64,000 nt of DNA, taken from Nostocoides sp. GTDB lineage: Bacteria > Actinomycetota > Actinomycetes > Actinomycetales > Dermatophilaceae. This document shows positions 34,222 through 42,665 of the stretch, piece after piece. Where the stretch lies: contig JADJVJ010000001.1 of NCBI GenBank assembly GCA_016716625.1, positions 62,001-126,000 of the forward strand. Reading direction: 5' to 3'. Below the pieces are notes generated by a model. That model saw only the letters and a program-made list of their open reading frames with translations, was not told the origin of the DNA and ran no database searches. Within the stretch, counting starts at the first letter, position 1. Every line of letters starts with the position of its first letter. Both the position numbers and the translations under genes were made by a program.

Positions 34222-34887
34222 ATGAGTACGCAAGAGCCGGCGATCACCTTCGAACGCACCGCAGCTCTGCGGCGCGAAATTGCGGAGGTCGGCGCCGGGC
34301 TGACCAGCGAACAGCTTTCGCACCCGAGCCTGTGCGGGGGTTGGACGGTGCGCGACGTCCTCGGCCACCTCGTCGTCCCGCTCACCATCTCGCTCCCGCG
34401 GTTCGGCTGGGCCATGGTGGGCGCTCGAGGCAACTTCGATGTCGCGAACGACCGGCTGGCCAGGGACACCGCCCGCCAGCTCGGGGGCGAGGTGACGAAG
34501 GTCCTTCGGGAACGGGCCAGCCGTCGGTTCGTGCCGCCGGGTGGCACTCCCGCCTTCCAGCTCGCCGACGTCCTCGTCCACAGCCAGGACATCCGCCGCC
34601 CGCTCGGCCTCACCCACGCGTATGCCGTGGAGGACCTTCGCGAGGTCCTCGGCCTGCTCACCTCTCCGCTGGGTAAGCGCGGCTTCGTGCCATCGTCGCG
34701 GCTCACCGGCCTCCATCTGGTCGCCACCGACACCGACACCGGGCAAGGCCAGTTCACCGCTGGTGACGGCGCCCTCGTCGAGGGCCCGGCCGAGGCGGTC
34801 ATCCTTGCGCTGACCGGTCGAAGGGTCGCTCTTGAGGAGCTCACCGGCCCCGGGGTGGGAATCCTGGCGGACCGCCTTCCCCGCTGA
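34222..34887 (+). CDS. Maleylpyruvate isomerase-like (MDMPI/DinB) protein
   Basis: 221 residues. LTSEQLSHPSLCGGWTVRDVLGHLV is the metal-binding first helix pair of the mycothiol-dependent maleylpyruvate isomerase family; HSQDIRRPLG supplies another His/Asp. The enzyme-like fold suggests mycothiol chemistry, but substrate is unknown. ATG 34222 is 11 nt after the hydrolase stop. Confidence 0.82.
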   Translation: MSTQEPAITFERTAALRREIAEVGAGLTSEQLSHPSLCGGWTVRDVLGHLVVPLTISLPRFGWAMVGARGNFDVANDRLARDTARQLGGEVTKVLRERASRRFVPPGGTPAFQLADVLVHSQDIRRPLGLTHAYAVEDLREVLGLLTSPLGKRGFVPSSRLTGLHLVATDTDTGQGQFTAGDGALVEGPAEAVILALTGRRVALEELTGPGVGILADRLPR

Positions 34888-34942
34888 GCGGAGTTCTCAC
34901 GGGGCTCGAAGGAACCGACCGCCAGGTGTAGCATCCGTTGAC

Positions 34943-34964
34943 CCCTCGGCAACGCAGCCGAGGG
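34943..34964 (+). promoter_or_regulatory. Leader hairpin before the APC permease
   Basis: CCCTCGGC (34943-34950) and GCCGAGGG (34957-34964) pair perfectly around AACGCA, in the 120-bp leader of the permease. A TTGACC (34938-34943) overlaps it. I see no known riboswitch. Confidence 0.45.
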
Positions 34965-35008
34965 CCTTCGGTGCGTGGCAGGCGCATCGTCGAGTTGAGG
35001 AGATCGCC

Positions 35009-36385
35009 GTGGCCACTGACCATCCCCACCTCAAGCGCACGCTCGGCACGTGGGCCATCGTCGGCCTTGGCTTGGGCTACATGACTCCGACCGTCATCTT
35101 CGACACTTTCGGCATCGTCTCGGAGGAGACCAACTTTGTCGTGCCGACGGCATACCTCTTCGCCATGATCGCCATGGGTCTCACCGCGATCAGCTACGGG
35201 CGGATGGTCCGGGTGTACCCCTCCGCGGGCTCGGCCTACACCTATGCCTCCGAGACCATCCACCCCAATGTCGGGTTCGTCATCGGCTGGTCCTCGCTCC
35301 TGGATTACCTCCTGCTCCCGCTGGTCAACGCGCTCATCCTGCGAAGCTATATGGAGGCGTTCTTCCCGGACGTCACGCCGGCCCTGTGGGTGTTTGTCGT
35401 CGTCGCAGCGGTGACATCGATGGTGCTCTTCTCGATGAGCAACACCTCCAAGCTCAACGGCATCCTCGTCATCTTCTCTATCGTGCTCATCGTCGTCTTC
35501 GTTTACCTCGCCTGGCAGGCGCTCGCCCGCGGCGAGGGCAACGGCACCGCCTTCTCGACAAAACCACTGTGGCACGAGGGCACCGAGCTTGCCCCGGTGA
35601 TCACTGGCGCGACGATCGTCTGCTTCTCCTTCATCGGCTTCGACGCGATCACCATGTACACCGAAGAGGCCAAGGACGAGAGCACCGTGCCCAGGGCCAT
35701 CATGATCACCCTGCTCATCGGTGGCGTGATCTTCTTCGTCGCGGGGTGGTTCGCCCAGTCCGTCTTCCCCGATATGACCGGCTTCTCGGAGGACGCCCTG
35801 GAGAACAGTGCCCTTCCGGAGATCGCCGAAAAGATCGGGGGACCGCTCTTCAAGGCGTTCCTCACGGCCGCGGCCTTCGCGGCGACCCTGGCCTCCGGCC
35901 TCGCGTCGCATGCCTCGGTCTCCCGGATGCTCTACGTCATGGGCCGTAACGGCCGTGGGCCGATCTCACGGCTCTTCTCCTTCATCCACCCGCGCTACCA
36001 GACCCCCGCGCTGTCGGTCCTCTTCGTCGGGGGTGTCTCGCTCCTCGCGATCCCGCTCAACCTCGACTTCGTGGCCGCGCTCATCAACTTCGGTGCGCTC
36101 ATGGCGTTCACCTTCGTCAACGTCACGGTCATCGTCCACTTTGCTCTTCGCCACAAGCAGACCCGCACGCCCAAGGAGATTCTCCGCAACGTCGTGCTGC
36201 CGCTGCTCGGGGTTGCCGCCACGCTCGTGCTGTGGATCAACCTGTCGCCGGACTCCTTCAACTACGGTCTCATCTGGCTCGGCGTCGGCGTGGCGACCAT
36301 GCTCGTCCTCACCCGCTTCTGGACCAAGCCGTTGCGGATCACCATGGAGGAAGACGACATGCCGTCCCTGGACGAGGTCCGCTGA
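35009..36385 (+). CDS. APC-superfamily amino-acid/amine permease
   Basis: 458 residues, about twelve transmembrane helices. LGTWAIVGLGLGYMTPTVIFDTFGI is the glycine-rich first helix of APC transporters, and ISYGRMVRVYPSAGSAYTYASE follows. YTEEAKDESTVPRAI is the conserved loop. Substrate not predictable. GTG 35009 (MATDHPHLKRT) is placed after AGGAGA. The stop is the first of a tandem array of TGA-containing repeats. Confidence 0.9.
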   Translation: MATDHPHLKRTLGTWAIVGLGLGYMTPTVIFDTFGIVSEETNFVVPTAYLFAMIAMGLTAISYGRMVRVYPSAGSAYTYASETIHPNVGFVIGWSSLLDYLLLPLVNALILRSYMEAFFPDVTPALWVFVVVAAVTSMVLFSMSNTSKLNGILVIFSIVLIVVFVYLAWQALARGEGNGTAFSTKPLWHEGTELAPVITGATIVCFSFIGFDAITMYTEEAKDESTVPRAIMITLLIGGVIFFVAGWFAQSVFPDMTGFSEDALENSALPEIAEKIGGPLFKAFLTAAAFAATLASGLASHASVSRMLYVMGRNGRGPISRLFSFIHPRYQTPALSVLFVGGVSLLAIPLNLDFVAALINFGALMAFTFVNVTVIVHFALRHKQTRTPKEILRNVVLPLLGVAATLVLWINLSPDSFNYGLIWLGVGVATMLVLTRFWTKPLRITMEEDDMPSLDEVR

Positions 36386-36464
36386 CGCGGCCGGTCCGGT
36401 GACGCGGCCGGTCTGCTGACGCCGCCGGTCTGCTGACGCCGCCGGTCTGCTGACGCGGCGGGCG
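36380..36464 (+). repeat. Five 17-bp tandem repeats downstream of the permease
   Basis: Units of 17 bp, about TGCTGACGCCGCCGGTC, at 36380, 36397, 36414, 36431 and 36448. The first contains the permease stop codon. Because 17 is not a multiple of three, the TGA in successive units falls into all three frames. Third and fourth copies are identical. Confidence 0.9.
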
Positions 36465-36478
36465 TTGCTGACGAGGAC

Positions 36479-36931
36479 CTATCCGCCGATCCGTCCCGTC
36501 CAGACGGCGGTGGCTCCGCTGTGGCCTGCCGCGATCGCGACCGCGATGACGGCGAGCGCCACCACGGCGGAGATCCAGCCGAGGATCCGCCCGATGCCGG
36601 CCTTAGAGCTGTCGCGGGCGAGGAACCACCACAGCACGCTCAGGACGGCGAGCACGACGGCCGCGATGGCGAGCCGCTCACCCCACTCCGCGTGCTCTTC
36701 GGGGAGCCCGACCCGCGTGGCCAGCTGCTCCCCGGACATCTTGGCCACCACGGTGGCTGCCGCGCCGCCGAGCAGGCCGAGGACGGTGAGTCCGCCGAAG
36801 CGCTCGCGCCACGCGGGGCGCAGGACGCACGCGATGAGGCCTAGGGCCGCCAGGGGGAGCAGGACCACGGCGGCGTGTACGACGAGAGGGTGCACCGGAA
36901 GCCCGGCGATGGTGTCGAGGAAAGAATCCAT
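36479..36931 (-). CDS. DUF2231 membrane protein
   Basis: 150 residues with four transmembrane helices. LPVHPLVVHAAVVLLPLAALGL is the diagnostic HPLVVH motif, and ERLAIAAVVLAVLSVLWWFLA and IAAGHSGATAVW follow. The family is thought to bind heme through His, mainly by prediction. Reads in the opposite direction to the permease. Confidence 0.85.
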   Translation of the reverse strand: MDSFLDTIAGLPVHPLVVHAAVVLLPLAALGLIACVLRPAWRERFGGLTVLGLLGGAAATVVAKMSGEQLATRVGLPEEHAEWGERLAIAAVVLAVLSVLWWFLARDSSKAGIGRILGWISAVVALAVIAVAIAAGHSGATAVWTGRIGG

Positions 36932-37022
36932 GGTGTCACGCTATGAGAATTTCCTGTAAACCGGGTCACATTTAGGTGACGTGCTCCTTTTCGCCTACGC
37001 CAGTGGCCGGTGCCCGGCCGAC

Positions 37023-38129
37023 CTACCCAGGCGTTGCCGCGGCCTGGGGGAAGCGGCGCCGCAACGCCAGGCTCACATAGACCAGGCCCACGAGCACCGG
37101 CACCTCGATGAGCGGTCCGACGACTCCGGCGAGGGCCTGTCCAGAGGTCACTCCGAAGGTCGCGATCGCGACCGCGATAGCGAGCTCGAAGTTGTTTCCG
37201 GCCGCGGTAAAGGCGAGCGTCGTGGTGCGCTCGTAGGTCATCCCGAGCACTCGCCCCAGGAGGTATCCCCCGCCCCACATGAGCGCGAAGTAGGCGAGCA
37301 ACGGCAGGGCAATCCGGGCAACGTCGAGCGGCCGGCTGGTGATTTGCTGACCTTGGAGGGCGAAGAGGACCACGATAGTGAAGAGCAGCCCATAGAGTGC
37401 CCACGGCCCAACTCGGGGAAGGAATGAGGATTCGTATGCCGTTCGCCCCCAACGCTTCTCGCCGACCCGTCGGCTGAGGTAGCCGGCGAGCAGCGGGATG
37501 CCGAGGAAGATGAGAACACTCTTGGCGATCTGGGCCGCGGACACGTCGAGATCGGCCTGGGGCAAGCCCAGCCAGCCCGGGAGGACCGAGAGATAGAACC
37601 AGCCCAGGGCCGCGAACGCGATGACTTGGAAGATCGAGTTGAGGGCGACCAGGACCGCGGCGGCCTCACGGTCTCCGCAAGCGAGGTCGTTCCAGATGAT
37701 GACCATGGCGATGCACCGGGCCAGCCCGACGATGATGAGCCCGGTGCGGTACGCCGGCAGGTCGGGGAGCAGGAGCCACGCAAGGGCGAACATGAGGGCG
37801 GGCCCCACAACCCAGTTGAGCAGGAGGGAGGCGGTGAGCATCCGCACGTCGCCGGTCACCGTGTCGAGCCGGTCGTAGCGGACCTTGGCCAGGACCGGGT
37901 ACATCATCACGAGCAGGCCGATGGCGATCGGCAGGGAGACGCCGTCGACCTCGACCGCGGAGAGCGCGGAGCCGAGGGAGGGCAGCAGCCGCCCGAGCCC
38001 CAACCCGAGCAGCATGGCGGCCCCGATCCACAGCGGGAGCAGTCGATCCAGGGTGTTCAGGCGGGCGGCGACCGCGTCGCTTTGCGCCTCGGCCGAGGGC
38101 TCCGGGCGTACCCCCGATGGTGCCGACAT
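37023..38129 (-). CDS. arsB: Arsenite efflux transporter ACR3
   Basis: 368 residues, ten transmembrane helices. ARCIAMVIIWNDLACGDREAA includes the essential Cys of ACR3, and TLAFTAAGNNFELAIAVAIATFG is the family signature. The protein exports arsenite using the proton gradient. ATG 38129 overlaps the stop of arsR. Typical length is ~350-400. Confidence 0.93.
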   Translation of the reverse strand: MSAPSGVRPEPSAEAQSDAVAARLNTLDRLLPLWIGAAMLLGLGLGRLLPSLGSALSAVEVDGVSLPIAIGLLVMMYPVLAKVRYDRLDTVTGDVRMLTASLLLNWVVGPALMFALAWLLLPDLPAYRTGLIIVGLARCIAMVIIWNDLACGDREAAAVLVALNSIFQVIAFAALGWFYLSVLPGWLGLPQADLDVSAAQIAKSVLIFLGIPLLAGYLSRRVGEKRWGRTAYESSFLPRVGPWALYGLLFTIVVLFALQGQQITSRPLDVARIALPLLAYFALMWGGGYLLGRVLGMTYERTTTLAFTAAGNNFELAIAVAIATFGVTSGQALAGVVGPLIEVPVLVGLVYVSLALRRRFPQAAATPG

Positions 38130-38536
38130 CAGCAGCACCCCGCCGGGCAGCATCCGGGCGGGCAGCCGTCTGGGGTGCACCACGCGTCGATGCCGAGCAG
38201 GGCACGTGCCCCGGCCAGCGCCTCCGGCAGCACGGTCCAGTGCACCCAGCGGCCACGCTTCTCGCGGGTGACCAGGCCGGCGTCGTGAAGCTTGCCGAGG
38301 TGGAAGGAGAGGGTGGGTTGGCTGATTCCCAGAGCTGCCGGGAGGTGGCAGGCGCAGGCGGTGCCGTCGTGCGACCTGGCGAGATAGCGCAGCAGTCGCA
38401 CCCGGGTGGGATCGCCCAGTGCCTTGAACACCTGGGCGAGGGCTTCGGACTCGTCGGCGTCGAGGAGTTCGCAGGAGGCTCCAGGGCAGCAGTCGTCGGT
38501 GTCCCGGGCGGGGGTCAGGTCGAGCGTCGTGGTCAC
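38129..38536 (-). CDS. arsR: ArsR arsenite-responsive repressor
   Basis: 135 residues. Winged helix: EALAQVFKALGDPTRVRLLRYLARS, CACHLPAALGISQPTLSFHLGKL. As(III) ligands probably come from DDCCPGASC near the N-terminus and the CACH motif. The tail DAWCTPDGCPPGCCPAGCC adds six Cys, longer than in most ArsR. GTG 38536 (MTTTLDLTPARD) is preferred; ATG 38557 is possible. It diverges from arsC. Confidence 0.88.
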   Translation of the reverse strand: MTTTLDLTPARDTDDCCPGASCELLDADESEALAQVFKALGDPTRVRLLRYLARSHDGTACACHLPAALGISQPTLSFHLGKLHDAGLVTREKRGRWVHWTVLPEALAGARALLGIDAWCTPDGCPPGCCPAGCC

Positions 38537-38631
38537 ACGCCATACTCTAGATCTCATATTGACAATCGTCCATGTATGGCGTGGACTGTTGCGGGCGCAG
38601 TCGCGCCACTCCGCCATGCTGAAGGGTTGTC

Positions 38632-39066
38632 ATGTCCGAGCGTCCCCGCCCATCGGTCCTCTTCGTCTGTGTCCACAACGCGGGCCGGTCCCAGATGGGG
38701 GCGGCCTACACCCATCACCTGAGCGGCGGCGCGGTGGAGGTCCGCTCGGCGGGATCCGCGCCCGCGGAGAGCATCAACCCGGCCGTGCGTGCGGCGATGC
38801 TGGAGGAGGGCATCGATATCAGCCACGAACGGCCCAAGATCCTCACGACTCAGGCGGTCGAGGCCTCAGACGTCGTCATCACCATGGGGTGCGGAGACAC
38901 CTGCCCGTACTTCCCGGGGAAGCGGTACCTCGACTGGGTGCTGCCGGACCCGGCGGGAGCGGGCGTGGAGTCGGTCCGGCCGATCCGTGACGAGGTTCGG
39001 CGGCGGGTCGAGGGTCTGCTCGGCGAACTCGGCGTTGCGGTGGTCGCGGTCCCGGGTCACGGGTAA
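38632..39066 (+). CDS. arsC: Arsenate reductase, LMW phosphatase type
   Basis: 144 residues. FVCVHNAGRSQMGAA has the Cys13-x5-Arg19 P-loop of LMW-PTP-like ArsC, and LDWVLPDPAGAG is the aspartate loop. GCGDTCPYFPGKR gives resolving Cys for a thioredoxin- or mycoredoxin-coupled mechanism. It reduces arsenate for ACR3 export. A TTGACA (38560-38565) lies upstream on this strand. The stop is next to a CsoR-type box. Confidence 0.9.
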   Translation: MSERPRPSVLFVCVHNAGRSQMGAAYTHHLSGGAVEVRSAGSAPAESINPAVRAAMLEEGIDISHERPKILTTQAVEASDVVITMGCGDTCPYFPGKRYLDWVLPDPAGAGVESVRPIRDEVRRRVEGLLGELGVAVVAVPGHG

Positions 39067-39081
39067 TACCCAGGGGGGTAT
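39066..39081. promoter_or_regulatory. CsoR/CstR-type operator of the thioredoxin-rhodanese gene
   Basis: ATACCC-AGGG-GGGTAT. The last four bases begin TATACT (39079-39084), a good -10, so repressor binding would cover the promoter. The ATG is at 39131. Confidence 0.65.
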
Positions 39082-39130
39082 ACTCGTGGGAGCCACGGCC
39101 ATCGCCGGCCCCGACGAAAGCGAGCCTCCC

Positions 39131-39829
39131 ATGGCGACGATCGCCCTCACCGACGACACCTTCGAGCAGACGGTCACCGAGCAAGAGATCGTCCTCGTCG
39201 ACTTCTGGGCCGCGTGGTGCGGTCCGTGCCGGCAGTTCGGACCGGTCTTCGAAGCGGCCTCGGAACGTCATCCCGGCATCGTCTTCGGCAAGGTCGACAC
39301 CGAAGCCGAGCGGCGAATCTCTGCCGCTGCCCAGGTGACCTCGATCCCGACGCTCATGGCGTTTCGCGAGGGTGTCCTCGTCTACTCCCAGCCCGGCGCC
39401 CTGCCGGCCTCGGCGCTGGAGCAGGTCATCGAGGGTGTCAAGGCCCTCGACATGGCCGAGGTGCACGCCCAGGTGGGCCGGTTGCGCTCGCTGAATGACC
39501 TGCCTCGCGAGATCTCCGCAGACGACTTCGCGGCGGCCTGGAGCGCGGAGGCCGTCGTGGTCGATGTCCGCGAGCCGATGGAGTACCGCGCCGGTCATGT
39601 CCCGGGCGCCGAGCTCGTTCCGCTGCGCGCGATTGCCGACAAGGCGCCCGAGTTGCCGCGAGACACCCCCGTCTACGTCATCTGCGCGACCGGGAACCGG
39701 AGCCTGGCCGGCACCGACCTGCTTCGCCGGGCAGGTGTCGAGGCGTATTCGGTCGCGGGTGGGACGAGCGCCTGGGCGTCGGCCGGTCGCGAGATCGTTG
39801 TCGGTCCGTATGCCGTGGCGGCCCCCTAA
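39131..39829 (+). CDS. Thioredoxin-rhodanese fusion
   Basis: 232 residues. Residues 1-110 are thioredoxin with the classic WCGPC (Cys30, Cys33). Residues 128-232 are a rhodanese domain whose catalytic Cys185 sits in the loop CATGNRS. Such fusions can accept sulfane sulfur and reduce the persulfide in one protein. It follows arsC on the same strand after 64 bp but has its own promoter and operator. Confidence 0.9.
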   Translation: MATIALTDDTFEQTVTEQEIVLVDFWAAWCGPCRQFGPVFEAASERHPGIVFGKVDTEAERRISAAAQVTSIPTLMAFREGVLVYSQPGALPASALEQVIEGVKALDMAEVHAQVGRLRSLNDLPREISADDFAAAWSAEAVVVDVREPMEYRAGHVPGAELVPLRAIADKAPELPRDTPVYVICATGNRSLAGTDLLRRAGVEAYSVAGGTSAWASAGREIVVGPYAVAAP

Positions 39830-39863
39830 GGCCGGGCACGGCAGACGAGGTGGTCGGCTTCGC

Positions 39864-40289
39864 CTACTGGACCAGGGCTCGACCGGATTGGGTCCATGCC
39901 CCGATACCGCCACCGAGGTGGTAGGTCGAGGTGAAACCGAGGCCTTTCATGATGCCCAGAGCGGTGCCTGAGCGGTTACCGCTGCGGCAGTAGAGCGCGT
40001 AGGGGACCTTCTTGTCGAGAGCGCCGACGAGCTCCTCAAAGTTGCCCCCGTTGATGTCGATGTTCCTCGCCCCCTCGATGTGTCCCGCGGCGAACTCCTC
40101 CGGGGTCCGGACGTCGAGGAGGACGGTCTTGGGTGCCGCCATGGCCGCGGCAAAGGCGTCCGCCGTGAGCTCGGCGCCGTTCGCCGGCGGGCCCTCGTTC
40201 GCCGGTGACGGCGCATCGGAGGAACACGCGGTGAGGGGGGCCACACTCGCGAGGGCGACGAGGGTGAGGACGCTGCGGCGGTTCATCAT
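39864..40289 (-). CDS. Rhodanese-domain lipoprotein
   Basis: 141 residues. MMNRRSVLTLVALASVAPLTAC is the signal peptide with lipobox LTAC (Cys22). The rhodanese domain spans about 40-141 with PKTVLLDVRTPEEFAAGHIEGA and the catalytic loop CRSGNRS. Acts outside the membrane on sulfane sulfur. The ATG is only 9 bp from the operator; -10 TATGAT overlaps it, so the transcript is likely leaderless. Confidence 0.9.
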   Translation of the reverse strand: MMNRRSVLTLVALASVAPLTACSSDAPSPANEGPPANGAELTADAFAAAMAAPKTVLLDVRTPEEFAAGHIEGARNIDINGGNFEELVGALDKKVPYALYCRSGNRSGTALGIMKGLGFTSTYHLGGGIGAWTQSGRALVQ

Positions 40290-40298
40290 GGCCAGATC

Positions 40299-40314
40299 AT
40301 ACCCCGAGGGGTAT
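40299..40314. promoter_or_regulatory. CsoR/CstR-type operator between rhodanese lipoprotein and EamA exporter
   Basis: ATACCCC-GA-GGGGTAT, 7-bp perfect arms. On the minus strand it overlaps TATGAT (-10) of the rhodanese gene. It may also control the divergent exporter starting at 40344. Confidence 0.7.
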
Positions 40315-40343
40315 AGAGTCCGGGTTCGCACTAGCCTGACCCG

Positions 40344-41240
40344 GTGACCAGGCGGCACGTCGCGGCGTACCTCGCACTCGGCCTCATCTGGGGCTGCTCC
40401 TTCGTCCTCATCGTCCGCGTCGCCGCCGCCTTCGGTTGGGCCGGGGCGGTCTCGTTCCGGGCACTCGTCGCCGGGGGAGCCCTCTATGTCCTCGCCCGGC
40501 TCACCCGCAGACCTCTGGCGTATGGCGCGTGGCCGCCGCTCGTCGTCGTCGGAGCGACCACCGTCGGTGCCCAGCTCGCCGGAATCTCCTATGCGACCCC
40601 GCTCATCGGCACCGCCATGGCCGCGATGATCGTCGCCACCATCCCGCTCTTCTCCCTGCTCATCGGTCATCTCTGGGGTGTTGAGGAAATCACCACGGCG
40701 GGACGAATCGGACTGCTCGTCGGGTTCGTCGGGATGGCCTTACTCGTCGGGTTCCCGGCGGCCCGGCTCACCTCGACCTTCGTCATCGGCTGCGCCGTGA
40801 TGGCCCTCAGTTCGTTCGCCGCGGCCCTGGGGAGCAACTGCGCCCGGGCCTGGCTTCAGCAGGTCGGCTCATGGGAGCAGACCATTGGGGTGTTCCTCTC
40901 CGGCGGGCTGCTCACGCTGCCGCTGCTCGTGCTGGCTCCGGTGCCCCGGACGCCGACGTGGTCGGATATCGGCTTCCTCGTACTGCTCGCCGTCACCTGC
41001 AGCTCGCTCACCTACGTGCTCTACTTCCGGCTCGTCGCCGAGGTGGGTGCCACGATCGCGATCAGCGTGGAGTTCCTGGTCACGCTGGTCGCGGTGGCTA
41101 TCGGCGCGCTACTGCTTCACGAGCGGCTCTCCGCCCTCCAACTCCTCGGCGGGTTCATCATCGCTCTCGGCTGCGCCCTCGTTCTGGGGATCGTGGCGGT
41201 TCCCCGAAGGCTTCGGGGAACGCCGGCCGGCACGATCTGA
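40344..41240 (+). CDS. EamA/DMT-family exporter
   Basis: 298 residues, ten transmembrane helices in two EamA halves (LALGLIWGCSFVLIVRVAA ... and IGCAVMALSSFAAALGSNC ... VLYFRLVAEVGATIAISVEFLVTLVAVAIGALLLHE). Exports small metabolites; substrate unknown. GTG start. Position next to rhodanese and the shared operator suggests a sulfur metabolite, as a weak inference. Confidence 0.85.
   Translation: MTRRHVAAYLALGLIWGCSFVLIVRVAAAFGWAGAVSFRALVAGGALYVLARLTRRPLAYGAWPPLVVVGATTVGAQLAGISYATPLIGTAMAAMIVATIPLFSLLIGHLWGVEEITTAGRIGLLVGFVGMALLVGFPAARLTSTFVIGCAVMALSSFAAALGSNCARAWLQQVGSWEQTIGVFLSGGLLTLPLLVLAPVPRTPTWSDIGFLVLLAVTCSSLTYVLYFRLVAEVGATIAISVEFLVTLVAVAIGALLLHERLSALQLLGGFIIALGCALVLGIVAVPRRLRGTPAGTI
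41199..41221 (+). terminator. Strong stem-loop inside the exporter's 3' end
   Basis: GTTCCCCGAA (41199-41208) pairs with TTCGGGGAAC (41212-41221) around a GGC loop: 10 bp perfect. It lies in the last 14 codons and before a 5-nt convergent gap, so it may end transcripts from both sides. Confidence 0.5.
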
Positions 41241-41245
41241 GTGAC

Positions 41246-42142
41246 TCAGAAGGCAAAGGTGACGCCGGTCAGCTCCTCGCTCCGCCTCCACAGCGCCGCG
41301 GCGAGCTGGGCATCGGCGGCGAACGGTGACATCCGGGCCTGCCCCACCGGGCCTCGGCTCTCGCGCAGCCGCTGTGGCCCGAAGTACTGGCCGCTCGAGC
41401 CCACGGTGGCGGCATACAGGATCGCCTCGGCACCACGCTCGGCGGGCGGCACGAGGAGCCCCATGATCGGCGGACCCAACCGTCGGACGATGCCGATGGA
41501 CCCCAGACCCTCGGCGTCGACGAAGAGCCCGGTGTTCGTCACCCCGGGGTGCGCCGCGTTCGAGACCAGTGGGGAGCCGGTGGCCCCTGCCCTGCGGTGC
41601 AGTTCCAGGGCGAAGAGCAGATTGGCGAGCTTGCTCTGGCTGTACGAGGTCGAAGGGTTGTAGCCCTGGGCCGGATTGCCCTGCAGCACATCGGCGTTGC
41701 CACCGCGATGGGCGAGTGAGGCCACCGTCGTTACGCGGGGTAGCGGGGCCGCGAGCAGGCGCGGGAGCAGCAGTCCGGTCAGGGCGAAGTGCCCCAGATG
41801 GTTCGTGCCGAACTGCAACTCGAAGCCGTCCTCGGTCTCGCGGCGACGTGGGGGAGCCATGACGCCGGCATTGTTGACGAGGAGGTCGAGCGGACCCTTC
41901 CAGCGATCGGCGAAGGCGCGCACGGAGGCCAACGACGCGAGGTCAAGGGGCTCCACCCGGGTCCGCCCCGGCAGCGTGGCCGCGACCTGCTGCCCGGCGT
42001 CGACGTTGCGGACCGCGAGGGTGACCTCGGCGCCGTGCTCGGCCAGGACCCGGGCGTGCACCGCGCCGATCCCCGAGTTGGCACCGGTGACCACGGCGCG
42101 GGTGCCGGTGAGGTCGCCGATCTCGGCGGGAGTCCAGTTCAT
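41246..42142 (-). CDS. Short-chain dehydrogenase, retinol dehydrogenase-like
   Basis: 298 residues. GTRAVVTGANSGIGAVHARVLAEHG is the cofactor site TGxxxGIG; NNAGVMAPP is the NNAG; YNPSTSYSQSKLANLLFALELH is the catalytic YxxxK. Family uses NADP and acts on alcohols/ketones. Converges with the exporter 5 nt apart. Upstream DUF2568 gene ends 7 nt before. Confidence 0.9.
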   Translation of the reverse strand: MNWTPAEIGDLTGTRAVVTGANSGIGAVHARVLAEHGAEVTLAVRNVDAGQQVAATLPGRTRVEPLDLASLASVRAFADRWKGPLDLLVNNAGVMAPPRRRETEDGFELQFGTNHLGHFALTGLLLPRLLAAPLPRVTTVASLAHRGGNADVLQGNPAQGYNPSTSYSQSKLANLLFALELHRRAGATGSPLVSNAAHPGVTNTGLFVDAEGLGSIGIVRRLGPPIMGLLVPPAERGAEAILYAATVGSSGQYFGPQRLRESRGPVGQARMSPFAADAQLAAALWRRSEELTGVTFAF

Positions 42143-42149
42143 GAGCGCC

Positions 42150-42509
42150 TCAGAGGTTGTAGGGGTGTCGGGTTGAGGTGACGTCGCGGGGCACCGAGCG
42201 GATGTCCTTGAGGACCAACTCGCCGAGCCCGAGGACGATGCCGCCGAGGATCAGGGAGAGCCCGTAGCGCGGCCAGCCGGTGTCGAGGAGGCGGACCCCG
42301 ACGACGAGGCATAGACCGAGCCCGATGATGGCCCGGGGCCAGGGCGGCAGCCGCCAGCGGCCCTTGGGGGACATGAAGGTCGCCCAGAGCACGATGACGA
42401 CGACGAACGCGAGCAGCGCGCCGAACCAGGACCAGGTAAGGCCGAGGATGGCCAGGCCGATCCAGAGGGCCACCTCGATGAGCAAGGTCACGAGTGCGAG
42501 CAGACGCAT
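42150..42509 (-). CDS. DUF2568 (YrdB-like) membrane protein
   Basis: 119 residues, four transmembrane helices (LLALVTLLIEVALWIGLAILG, WFGALLAFVVVIVLWATFM, IIGLGLCLVVGVRLL, GLSLILGGIVLGLGEL) with MSPKGRWRLPP between. Function unknown. ATG 42509 clear. Followed 7 nt later by the SDR, likely same operon. Confidence 0.85.
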   Translation of the reverse strand: MRLLALVTLLIEVALWIGLAILGLTWSWFGALLAFVVVIVLWATFMSPKGRWRLPPWPRAIIGLGLCLVVGVRLLDTGWPRYGLSLILGGIVLGLGELVLKDIRSVPRDVTSTRHPYNL

Positions 42510-42566
42510 GAAGGCACCCTAGCCGCATCACGCCATACGGCCGGCCACGCTCCACAGCGTCGCTGC

Positions 42567-42606
42567 GTGGTGGGTTGGCGGGGTCCTGACCCCAGCAACG
42601 CACCAC
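42567..42606. repeat. Palindromic repeat, copy 1 (imperfect)
   Basis: A 40-bp inverted repeat with left arm GTGGTGGGTTGGCGGGGTC; two mismatches in the right arm. Flanks match copy 2 (43616-43655) through GCTGCGTGG upstream and CCCAAG downstream. It lies 60 bp before the AbiEi-like start. Confidence 0.85.
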
Positions 42607-42665
42607 CCAAGCCGCCCACTGTGGATAACCGATCCAGGGGCTCCCGGCCCTGGCAGGGTCGTTGC

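Noticed and set aside
34938..35008. Riboswitch (guanidine-type) upstream of the APC permease
   Set aside because: One hairpin with loop AACGCA does not match the ACGR double-hairpin or other known consensus.
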